Shown here one piece after another: positions 43,170-54,436 of a stretch of 64,000 nucleotides of DNA. The first letter of the stretch is position 1. Each line of letters opens with the position of its first letter. The position numbers were made by a program, and so were the translations under genes. The notes under the pieces are model-generated. The model was not told the origin of the DNA. It saw nothing but the letters and a program-made list of their open reading frames with translations, and ran no database searches. The DNA lies in contig OZ038321.1 of NCBI GenBank assembly GCA_964035795.1, forward strand, positions 26,906,959-26,970,958. The letters run 5' to 3'. Source of the DNA: Pterobdella sp. o SKG-2022 (Eukaryota; Annelida; Clitellata; Hirudinida; Piscicolidae).

Positions 43170-46100
43170 TCAAAAGTTGTTTTTATAAACATCATGGTTG
43201 ATAGAAGATCTCAATATTGAGATGTAGTTCTTGTAGTGCTGGTTGTTTTTCTCACTTGCATCCAGTCTTTCGTTCATTGTGTGTAGTTCGTATTTGTATT
43301 CAGTTTCTTTCTATGCATTAAATTATATTATATTATTTCTTTTTATATTATATTATATTATTAACTTCTTGTAGGCAAGTTTCAAGTTCTTGAACTTTTA
43401 GCTTTTGATTAGTGAGATCAGTTTGAATGTTGGCCAGTTGGTCTTGCAAAAAGTTGTTCTATATTAAGGATTTTTGGTTTTCGTTTAAATCTATCTTAAA
43501 TGCAAAAATTAAAATATTACAAATTCTGAATTGAGAAAAAATTAATAAGAAATTTGTCAAAACATAAAAACTGGCACAATAACACGAAAACTCACAACAA
43601 TAGCAACAACAAAAGTGCTACAAAGTCTAACTGTATGCTGTGTTTTTAAGACGTTGTTCTTGCTGATGTTTGGGGTTCTGCTTTTCTCATGAGAGAGCTG
43701 CAAATAATTTTGGTTTCTTTGACTGTCTTTGTTTATCTATTTATGTTTTTATTCCTCTATCTATTTCCCTATCTATACAGGATTGATGAATAGACAGAAT
43801 CTATTTATAATTCAAAACCTTAAATTCACTTTTTAGCATCACCACCTGTAAATTTTATTAGTTTTTAGCATTATATCTGAAATATTTTCAATATGAAACA
43901 AAAAAATTAATATTGCTTAACTAAAATACATTATTTATTTCATCATTATTATTTAAAAAAGTATATAACTTCATATGATAATACAATTATGAAATCATTC
44001 CAGTTGACCCCGTGGAGGCCAAAACCTGCCCAACATGGTCTCATGAAACAATGAGTCATCGCAAGGCAAATATTCGGCTGATGTTCCAAGATAAAGTCAA
44101 ATAAATGTACGTTATATACAGTAAAAAAATCAATAGAGTGGATTTGCCATAAACACAGTGTGTGAAGAGTGTAGTCTTGGTGAGAACAACCGATAAAAAT
44201 GTTATCTGAGCTCATTCTAAAATCGGTGAATAAAATTTGACTTCTGACCTTGAAGATACTCTTAGACGCAGCCTTTTCATAAATATGAATCAGAACCTTC
44301 TTCTTAGTTGTCTCTATTTTGTGGTTGAGCAACTACCACCACCTCCCTTATCATCACAACTATACTGTTTCTATACAACCATCATCATCACTCCCACCAT
44401 CATCATCGTCACCACCACTATCATCCCCATCACCACCATCATTACCATAACCTCCACCACCATCATCATCAACACCACCCCTTACCACCATCATCATCGT
44501 CACCACCATCATAATCATCACCACCATCACCTTTGTTAGAACATCATCAAGGTCACTCCCTTCATCACCGATCTGGTGGAAAAGTGTTCTTATACTCGGC
44601 TGCGTGGAAGATAATGTGTCGTCACATACTTCTATGTTTGAAGGTGTTGCAATCGCCTTCTGTAGCTTTCAATTGGATTGATGTTAATGCTTTTTGTTCC
44701 TTAGACAAAACATTCATAGTATTTTTTTTATTATTCTTATTAATATTATTGCTCCTATTATCCATAGTATTTATTATTATTATTGTGTTGTATTTTCATT
44801 TTATTTTTTATTTTATATAAAAAATAAAAACCTTATCTCTCTCCTTATACTCCGAGATCATCTTGTTTAGCTTTAGAATATCTTCGTTTTTGCCACTTAG
44901 CTCCTTCTTCGCTAAATCTAAGCCCCTCTATTTATCATTTTGATTATCAATATTATTATATTTTATTTTGTTGATAGTTATCTATTATAACATAACCAAA
45001 TCAATTCAATTACATGAAAAATATGATCATAGTGGCATTAACTTCAGGAGTTTCTATACCACTGAGTATTCTGAACTTTGAATGCAACGTAATTTAATGT
45101 AATTTTTCTTAGATATGAAAATTTAAAAAAAACCATGCAAATTTAACTAAATAAAAAAAACAGTTAACTAAGATTATATGGAAAAAAGGTCTGTTTGAAA
45201 CAAAAGCAATTATAATAATACTTATATAAATAGCATAATGTGAGCACTGAAAACCTTGAGAATGTCCATTTCATGGACGATTACTGCTATTTTGCTGTCA
45301 ACATCTTGCATGTCTTGTTCTTTTTTGGGCGTAGAAATTTTTTCTGTCATTATTCGTTGGAGCTCGCTTATTTTTCTGTAAGTTGTGTTTGATATCTTGA
45401 AAGGTAATTCGTATCATTATATGTCAGAAGTTATTGAAATTGGCTTATAGGAAAAGGATGCTCTAGATATGAAGAAATGGAAATTAGGAATATATAAAAC
45501 TGCAAAATATATTTTTTTAACTAAGTAAAGGTGGCCACTTTCATGATGGAGCCGTATTTAAAGCTAACTACCTGTCTATCTGGACATCTATCTATCTACT
45601 GAATGCTTGATGTTCAAATGACTTAGAAGAAACATAGCTTGAGTACGAAGAAAAAAAGTTAAAAAATTGAATTTCGATATTAGTCTGCATCGCTTCTAAA
45701 GCTTTTTTGTTTTTTTAACATACCAAAAAGTCTTTTCTCTGTTTGAAGCTTATAGGATAATTTTTATCATGAAAATCCTAATACTATTTAAATAAAACAA
45801 TTTAAAAAACCACAAACTTCTTGAGAGCTTGGTTATCTTCCATCAAAGTGGTTTTTTCTTTGGCAAAAATTTCATTGTTCTTCACGTACAACTGACTCTG
45901 GGACTTGATAGCATCAAAGGTATCCTCCAATTGTTTCAGCTCTTCGTTCAGCCGTTTTATTTGGTCTTCTTTCCTGTTATGCTTGCTGTTTAATGTTCTG
46001 TTTGATTGTTTGTTTCGTTTTTTATAGTGATGTTTGATGCTATGTTTGCTTGTGTTTTTTTGCATTGAATCATTAAATACTGGTTTACAAAACTTCTAAA

Positions 46101-47198
46101 AACCTTAACAATACCTACTCGAAAGATCTAACGAGACTCATCTTCTCACACATAAGCTCTTGGCACTCCTTCTCTTTCTTCTCGTAGTTCAACTTCCACT
46201 CATGCACTTGTTTCTGCAGTGTTCTAACTTCCACCTCATAGCTCTGTTTCTCTTCTTTTAATTTTCTGCTTTCGTGAAACATTATCACCAAACTTGAAGC
46301 GTTTGTACTGATCTTTTCCGCCAGTTTCTCATTTTCCTTCTCGAAATATTTCAGATTCTTCCTTATTTTGTCATTCTCATCCATCAGGGTAACTGGCTGT
46401 ATATGGCAATAAGACATGTTTTATTTATGTGATAAAATTAATGATAATTTATATAACAACTGAAATCTCTAAATAAGGTTATGAACAAAAGATTTGAAGT
46501 TTTATAGAGAATGTCATAGAGGAAAACTTAGAGTATAATTAAATAAAAAATGATGAGTTTAAACAAAACAGTTTTTAGAACTTAAATTAATTGAAAAAAA
46601 ATATAGTTTCAGGAATTTCTAACTTAAAAAAACTCATTAAACCAAAAAAACAAAAAATAAAACATAACTAACTGACCAAACGAACATTTTTAATTCTATT
46701 GTTTGTCTGATTCAGTGCCCTTTGTATTCCTCTCAATACCTTCGAGTGTTTTAATGCTTATTGAAAGGTTATGCGTGTATACAAGTTTTTTAAATATGTT
46801 TTGGATGCGCAATGATAATCAATTACGTTTACGACCATTGCCATCAATTAAACTGGCGATTATTGAGTTTGGAGTAATATTATTAATGTTTGAAATTTTG
46901 AGATTAAGGTTAAAATGAATTCTATTCAAATTCTAAGCGTGATCTAAAATGGTTCCAATTAAAATCTCTTTAGATATACCTATTTCATAATCTGAGTTCG
47001 ACTAACGAAAACCTCGTGTTCAGTGAATAAGTTTTGATTTTGATTCAATTATACTCCCAAACATCGCAACCCTGTAAGACCTACCTTATTGCTGGTTTGC
47101 TCCATCTTCCACAGAGACTCAATGAGATCCTTGAACTCTTCAGACAAAAATTTCATACCCTCCCCCTCACCGTGCCCATATTGCTTTTGTGTTTGCAT
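43170..47198 (-). CDS. coiled-coil protein of unknown function
   Basis: Eight minus-strand exons join in frame: 47,198-47,085, 46,739-46,677, 46,396-46,119, 45,973-45,818, 45,375-45,255, 44,927-44,832, 43,458-43,366 and 43,310-43,170 (TGA), giving 353 residues. Apart from the N-terminus (FLSEEFKDLIESLWKMEQ) it is almost all charged heptad-type sequence, e.g. ENEKLAEKI near residue 80, then EDQIKRLNEELKQLEDTF, ISELQRIM and KVQELETCLQE. There is no membrane segment or enzymatic motif. Size and layout are reminiscent of CCDC89-type proteins, but I cannot confirm this. The exon 3 donor (GTAGGT) is chosen because the alternative one would put an in-frame stop in the exon. The last exon could splice onward instead of ending at 43,170. 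The start lies 775 bp from the divergent CACYBP start. Confidence 0.75.
44335..44530. repeat. (CAC/CAT)n triplet repeat
   Basis: An imperfect CCA, CAT and ATC triplet array within the intron between exons 6 and 7 of the coiled-coil gene. It produces low-complexity open frames on both strands. Confidence 0.8.
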
Positions 47199-47973
47199 TT
47201 TGATTTTGGTCTTTCTTTATCCGTTTTTATGTTCCTTTTTGCTCTGTAAATATTATTTATGTGTTTTTAAATTTTTTTGAATATACTGTAATTATTTTTA
47301 GATTTTTTCAAAATTTTTAATCAACAGCAGAACACTAGACTATTAGTTCGTGTGATAATTGTCTTAATTAAAAATTTTATCCTAGACCACATTTGAAATG
47401 TTATGTTCCAAGATCAGCATTAAGTTGAATGGAAATGATTTCATTGCACGTCAATCAATAAACTGCGTATAACAATGTACTTAAAGATTTAAAAAAACTG
47501 ATTTTACTAGCACGAAAAATCTGATTAAGTAGTTATTTTTGTGAAATGAAACAGGTTCGACGGATTGATTGAAATCATTATAGATTAAATAAACGCATTA
47601 TTGTATAAGCATTTTGATTTTCACTGTAATATACTCAATTGAATGGCCTACGTTTGAGAACATTTGAAACTTTATATGTATTTTATACTTTGTATAAAAT
47701 ATTGTAGAAGTACTCACAATTTGTTATCTTTTCATTAAAAATTAATTTTGTTGTTGTTATTTTGTGACAAAGACATTTCAGTTTTTCATGTTCAAACTTG
47801 TTTATGCATAGAAACGTTATTTTAAAGTTAGTTGTTCTTTGTTCGTTGAGTACAAGTTTGACGTTTCTGGAAATTTCTATACTTTGGCAATTTGTTGAAA
47901 TGGCTTCTTTAAATGAAGTGAAAAATATTTTATTTGATTTTTTTATAAAAATATAACTTTCAAATTCAAAATC
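47199..47973. promoter_or_regulatory. shared upstream region of a divergent gene pair
   Basis: 775 bp separate the start codon of the minus-strand coiled-coil gene from that of plus-strand CACYBP. The segment is AT-rich, with no coding sequence or repeat and no clear CCAAT or TATA pair. That both promoters lie here is inferred only from the head-to-head arrangement. Confidence 0.45.
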
Positions 47974-50900
47974 ATGCAGATAAAGTTGGACGTTGATGAT
48001 TTGAACAATTTGCTTAAAGTAACAACGAGGCCACGAGTAAAAGAATTTTTAAGCAAAGAACTAAACAGGCTATCTTCAATATTAGGAAGTTCTAAAATAG
48101 ATAATAAACCCGTAAATGGAGAAACTCAGAAGTTAAAAACTAACGCAACCCCAGGGAAGTATTATACAGACATCACTAACTACGGTAATAACCTTAAAAT
48201 TTTACATTTTCATTTTTATGAAAATTGAATTTTATGCATTTTGCTGAATATTTCACTAATGCTCGTCAATATAGGTAACAAAAAAGGTATTTACTAAATG
48301 TGTTAGTCAATATTTAAATTATAATTGAAGTTTCAAACTTTCATGAAACACCATTTTATAATTTTCAATAACATAATTGTACTTATTATTGATTATCAAC
48401 CATAACTGATAATACAATTATATACTAATTAATCATAATCTAATTCTTCAAGCCTAACATAAATATTCAAAATAAAACCATTTCTCCCAACTCAAAAACG
48501 CTTTGTGGACTTGAATAAGCATTTTGAAGTTTTTTCATTTTGAATAATTAATTATATTTCTACTTCAAACTCAATAAACTACTCAAGCTTGGGACCAGTC
48601 AGAAAAGTTTATAAAAGTCTACATCACTATCAGAGGCAGCAATCTTGACAATGACTCCGTATCTTGTGAATTCAAAAAACAGTTGGTTTATAATATTTAG
48701 ATTCATGTATGTTTGTAAGTTTATTTTTGAGTCAAGTGAAAATGAACATCATCATCATCATTGTTTTGCATTCCTTTCCATGCTATCATGGGTTGGATGG
48801 GGTCTCATGATGGCTCTTCTCCACAATCTACGGTCTTGGGCAAGTTCAGGATTGAGTTTCATTCTTCTAAGATCATTGCTTATAAATTGGGACCATTTTT
48901 TTCTTGGTCTTCCTTGTTCTCACTTACCCTCTACCACAACATGCCTGCAAGCACTTGCTGGGTTACCAGCATTCATCCTCATTAAATGCACAAACCATCT
49001 CAGTCTCTTTTGCGTAGCACCTCAGTGTTGTCTGGAATTTCTAGTCTGTCCCTCAATTCATCTGATGATCTGCCATTCTTTAAGCTTGCATTGCACATCC
49101 ACCTAATCATCATCTTATCAGCTCTGGATATTCTAGTAATATTTTCCACCTTAAGAGGCCAAGTCTCACTACCATAGACCATAACACTCCTGATGCAAGC
49201 AACGTATAAACGCCCTTTTGTTTTAAGTGAAATGACCCAATTGGCTAACAGATGTAACAGTACCATAAGACTCTTACAACTAGACTTTACTCAGGCTTCA
49301 GCTCCACCGCCAGCACTAATCATATTTCCTAGATAACAAAATTGGTTAACCACTTCATATTTATTTCCATCAAGTTCAACGGCCTTATAATCATCATCAC
49401 TAACTTGAGGATCTAAACATGCCTTACATTTGAAGTTGATGGCAGAAGCCAATTTGCTTTTTAGGCCACTACAGCGTTTGTGAACCCAGTGGTTACATAG
49501 TGCAAAGTTGAGAGCTGACGCCAACACCTTTAAAACACACTTGAGAAGAGTGTTTTCCAGACTGGAAACTTGGACGATGATTCGGAGCACTGACCACAAT
49601 CTTCATTTTTTCATGTTCACTCTTGCTTTCAATACTGTTTTTCCAAGAACAATAACTATCTTTTAACTCTTAGGTTTTTAGCAATAATCACTAAGTCATC
49701 AGCATACAGCAATTCCCACATGGACCTATTTCTGCATTCACTGGATAGCGCTTCTAAAACAATGATGAAGAGTAAAGGACTTAGTACAGAACCTTGGTGG
49801 ACACCAACCTTCACACTGAGCTTGTTACCCACCGCATCATTTACTCTGACTCTACTCTTGCTACCTGAGTACATAGCCATGACCATCCTTACTAACCACT
49901 CCATCACCCCAAGCTTCTTCAAGGATCACCTAACAACTTCTCTTGGAACTTTTTTGAAGGCTTTTTCTAGATCAAAAAAGGCAAAGTACAGTTTTTGCTT
50001 ATTGCCAAGATACCGTTCTTGCAAAGAACGTTGTCGAGCTATGGAAATAGCATTGATGGTACCTCTACCTGGCATGAATCTGAACTGCATTGAGTCAATA
50101 TTCGAATAAATTATTCTATTGAACATCCTTAATGTAAAGCTAAAATTATAAAATTTATTGACAAGAGAACAATATATTTCAAAATTCCAGCCTTATGATA
50201 AAATATCAAAAAATTATTTTAAAAATTCTATGATAATGTGAGTGATGGCAGTAAAGTTCAAAAGATTTTAATTCATCTAGAGCTCAAAAAATAATCAAAA
50301 TTTTACTTTGCTTAATTATATATAAAGATGCCTTAACAATTTAACAATATACAATCAATCAGTTATTCTGCCATGAACAGGTGCTTCCATCTTCTATCTT
50401 CAGCCTTTCTCTTGAGTGCTCCAAAACCCTCTTCCATTATGTCATCCAGCATTTTTCTCCTCATTCTTCCTCTTGGTTGTTTTCCTTCTATCCGTCCTTC
50501 TAAGGCCATTATCAGCAAGCTTTTCGTGAAACAGAATATGGCATGTCCATCTGGATTTTCTTCTTTTTATATGCGTCATCAATCTTCTGCTTTCATTAAC
50601 TCGGCTTAAGACTTCTTCATTAGTCAGCTTGTCGATCCACTTCACTTTCTCCATTTTCCTCCAGACCCACATTTCCATAACTTCCCATCTTTTCTTGTCT
50701 GCCTTGTTAATGGTTCACGTTTCTGCTGCATACGTCACCACACTCCACACCCGGATCTTGACCAGCTTCTTCTTGGCTGCTTGTTTGAGTCCACCTGTAA
50801 GGATTGGTTTAAGGCGAGTAAATACATTTTTAGCTATTCCAATTCATACCCTAGTGTCTTTTTCGGTATAACCATTTTCTGAAAGATATCTTCCCAGATA

Positions 50901-53055
50901 CTTAGTCTTTAACTTGCTTAAGTGCAACTCCATCAAGGGTTATACTCACCATGCCAGGTTTTTTCTAAACTTCATGGTTTTGGTTTTTTGGTTATTAGAT
51001 CTTTATCACTCTGTTTGTTTTTTCCATGATACTCTAGTTCCAGATACCATGGCTTGGTCATCTGCAAACCTTACTGCTTTGATTAGTACTCCCTCTACTT
51101 TGACCCCCTCCTCTAGTGAGTGCAGAGCTTCCTTCATCATTGATTCTGCATAAATGTTGTACAGCCCAGGTGAGATAAGATATCCTTGTTTTACGTCTCT
51201 TCCTATCAAGCGAGGCTCAGTTACTTCTCAATTAATTCTCGCCACTGCAGTCTGTTCTATATAAAGTTCTGCAATCAGTCACCTATCTCCAATCAACCCC
51301 TTTTTCCTCCAATATCCTCAATACACACTCTAATGCTGAATAGTGCTATTTAAAAAGTACAAAGCTTCTTGTTACAGGTGAAACATCATCACGCGTTTTT
51401 CTATATGTAGGTTTAAAAACTCATCACCTTGCATAAACAGATGAATAAGTAGATCTTATTGAGTTTATGTTAATGCCTCATATTTGAGTTCCTAATGAAT
51501 TACTCATATACATCAATTTCTACAAAGAAAAATAATATAAAAATGTTTATTTTCTCATCAATCTAGAATTAATGATGCTTTTTATTAATATTTCTTAAGA
51601 TAGATATATTTGAATATAGATAAAAACGTTCATATTATTATAGATAATACATACCCCATAAAGATGGGAATATAAAGATGATAAATGTTGGGAATGATGA
51701 CATACATATGTACATAACTAGATACAACCACCGATTATCAGGTCATACACCTTGAAGATAGAGAATGTTGATGGCAAGAATTACAGACAGCAGATTTCAC
51801 ACCTACAGTGTCCCATCAATGAAGAAGAGTCACACTTCAAGGTGATTTTTGGGGTAGAATCATCTTTGAAACCAATTTGATTCATAGCTGTTTGTGGGCT
51901 GGAAGGATCATTTTTAGGTCCAATGTGTTTTATAGATACAATGTGCCTAATGAATGCTCACAGGTAAAACAGTAATGAAAACGGTAATATTGAAAATTTC
52001 CAAGATTAATTACATGCTTTTGACGATGCCAGTTTTCAGAGCATCAATATGCAATTATAGAAAAAGTCAGTTTATAGAAGTTTTTTCAAAAAAAATTTGA
52101 ATATTTGTGGTTTGAAATAACAAAGATAAGAATAAAATAAAAAATTAACACTTATTTTAGAAGTCATAATGAAAATATAATATGAACTCTACTCTTTCAT
52201 AGTTTTTAAATTCATTTGGTATCATTAAATTCAGACGTTAATATTATACGATATTGAATATTTATTAGATATAGAAGGTGATTTTGAAAGATGTGGTATG
52301 CACACGCAGGTGAAGAGTGACACAGTGGTCTTGTGGTTAAGAAAGCAGAATCAGCACTCATGGACCAACGTCACCAGGACTGTCAAAAAAGATACCTTGT
52401 GTGTTGTTTATAAGAGTTTTTATAATTAATGTGTTAAAGCGTATGTAATGAGAGCTCTTAAGCTTGTTTAAGCCATCGAGCTTTCAACATTTCTTGTTTT
52501 ATGCTTCTTTCGTCTCATCAAAAAAGGCTTTTTTGAAGAGCTTTTTCTCATTCAAAGCAGTTCTCATGTTTCGAACTATTTCTTTTTCTAGAATTTTTTT
52601 AAAGTTCTGGTTTCTTGTTTTCGTTGCCACTTTGTCTCAAACGTAATGCTCAGCCAATTTGACCATCCATTAAACAAAAAAATCTTTGCAACTCTCATTG
52701 ATTTGGGAGAATTTATATTTGGTTCCATCCTCAACTCTGACTGCACACTGGTTGTAAAGGCTTGGTTTATTCCAACAGGGTGTTGCCAAGCTTTAAGTTG
52801 CTTAAATGTAGGAAAAGCAAAAAATTTTTTTCATCATTGGAAGAGTTTGGAAATATATTTTGAAAATACATTTTCCATCTTCATTCATCCAAACCACGCA
52901 GCAAACCGCCCAAAATGGATGAGACTAAAGACCCCAACGAGAGCATAATGAAGTTGATGCAGCAGATGTATGAGGATGGGGATGATGAGATGAAGAGGAC
53001 CATCGCCAAATCATTCGCAGAGTCGAGAAAAATGAATGGAGGAGGGGACTTCTAA
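47974..53055 (+). CDS. CACYBP: calcyclin-binding protein / Siah-interacting protein
   Basis: Five exons join in frame: 47,974-48,184, 48,588-48,681, 51,742-51,841, 52,310-52,398 and 52,902-53,055 (TAA), giving 215 residues (vertebrate forms are about 228). Residues 1-60 form the charged N-terminal dimerisation and Siah-binding region. A CS domain follows (about 63-164), with WDQSEKFIKVYITI at its start and VKSDTVVLWLRK near its end. The SGS domain closes the protein with the highly conserved YEDGDDEMKRTIAKSFAESR (188-207). The protein is a cytoplasmic and nuclear adaptor linking Siah1, Skp1 and S100 proteins in ubiquitination of beta-catenin-type targets. Family members have NYGWDQS; here the spliced codon gives NYAWDQS, so the exon 2 acceptor deserves a check. 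An AATAAA lies at 53,460-53,465. Intron 2 holds two LINE fragments. Confidence 0.93.
48747..50130 (-). mobile_element. RTE-like LINE, 5'-truncated, in CACYBP intron 2
   Basis: Reading leftwards: reverse transcriptase blocks (MQFRFMPGRGT, YFAFFDLEKAF, GVHQGSVLSPLLF, LLYADDLVIIA), a Cys/His-rich knuckle (CALCNHWVHKRCSG), CYLGNMISAGGGAEA, then YGSETW and MIRWMC. The 3' end carries the tail CCAACCCATGATAGCATGGAA...ACAATGATGATGATGA, finishing in TGA triplets at 48,747-48,761. Several frameshifts and stops are present, and the endonuclease is missing. It lies antisense to the host gene. Confidence 0.88.
50345..51350 (-). mobile_element. second LINE fragment in CACYBP intron 2
   Basis: Reading leftwards: ILEEKGVDWR, the RT block GRDVKQGYLISPGLYNIYAE, VRFADDQAMVSGT in place of the YADD box, then a YAAETW-like region, MEMWVWRKMEKVKWIDKLTNEEVL and a basic C-terminal end. 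The RT domains differ from those of the 48.75-50.13 kb element, so it is a separate family. It is truncated at the 5' end and carries stops and frameshifts. Confidence 0.75.
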
Positions 53056-54436
53056 GTTGATTGTAAAGATGTGCATATTTAATGGGTGGATTAGTTGTTT
53101 TCGTGTTTAGATTTAGGGATGTCTGTTTATTTTTTGGTTAATTTAGCGTATTGTCCGTGTGGTTATATGCCTCATAAAATAGCATAAAGATGGTTCAAGC
53201 TAATATACTTTCTTATATTAGATGAACCGTGCTAGAAAATTTTTGGATAGTTTAAAATTAGATTGTGGTTGTTATTGGCTTTGGTCAGGTAAATTTATAT
53301 TAAATGGTTTGGGTTATGTATTAGATCTAATATTGGTATTTATTAATGTCATAATGGTATTCCTTATAAGTTACAGAATACATAGTTTTATTTTAAGAGT
53401 TGTCTTTGTTTTATATGCTATATTTTCAACAGTTTTTCAAGTTTTTTATAAACATTTTCAATAAAGTAAACAAGATTTTCTCTACTCTTACAACATAAGT
53501 GGATACATATGCAGTATATAAAATGGTGGTCTTCTGAAGATAAAATTAGAAATTTCCAACTCCATCTGACATCTTGAACAGAATTTTAACCCCACAAATA
53601 GAGTTTCAGTGTGCTTATAACCAATATTGCATGCCATAACATTGTTTAATATAACTGGTTTTCAAATTGCAAAACAGACTTTGTAGAATTTACTTCGAGA
53701 AAGAAGTTCACCTAAAGTAGCACCCTGTAAAACCAATCAGTTGCGTAACCGAAAAGGCGCTTAAATGGTCGACTTCGTAAAAACTTTTGAGACTACATTT
53801 CTCAATCCAAAACTCCACAGCCAATCAAAATGTTTTTGCAACCCAGGCTCTTAATAAAATTTGGATTTTGAGTTTTCGCATAAACATTTTGTCCCGAAAT
53901 GCAAACTGCTATTTTTTTCACACCAAACCGAGTCATGTTCAGTTGAAAAACGGTTTTTTTTAAATCATTTTCTTCGAGACAAAAATGTGTCAAGCATATT
54001 TTTTTTTAAAGTTCAGGTAAAATTTTAACCTCTTCAAGCTCTGCTTTTTATGAAATAATATTAGAATTGTTTTGGAACGATGACAAGTATTCTAAAACCG
54101 CAGTGACGTTGAAGACAAATAACTTCGACTTGTGAGTGGCTTCGTGGAAATTTAATAGTCGTATTTATTTGTTGATGGTGTTATCTTACAAGTGACCTAA
54201 TCCATGAGGTAGTAAATTGACTGAAAAAAGTGAGTGTAGTGATCAGCTAAGAAAGCCTTAAATACTAATTCATGTTCTTCTTTTCTCGTTGTTACCCATA
54301 GTTGACTCAGTGCTAAAAATAAAATAAAAATCGTCAAATTAGTTGTAATAGAATGATCAGTGACTTCGTTCATCAAGGCGGATGTATGTAATACTTACTG
54401 GCACAATTTTTAATTAAAATGTGTTTTGTTAGTTAA
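53056..54436. other. CACYBP 3' flank
   Basis: Contains the likely CACYBP 3' UTR up to the AATAAA at 53,460. An 80-codon hydrophobic frame at 53,222-53,464 overlaps this UTR and is probably chance. The rest shows nothing recognisable. Confidence 0.5.

Noticed and set aside
46115..46135. In-frame stop at the end of coiled-coil exon 3 as a true gene end
   Set aside because: A GTAGGT donor just before it restores phase with the next exon, and all later exons fit consistently.
53222..53464. 80-codon hydrophobic frame after CACYBP
   Set aside because: It lies in the probable 3' UTR just before the AATAAA and has no start context or family resemblance.
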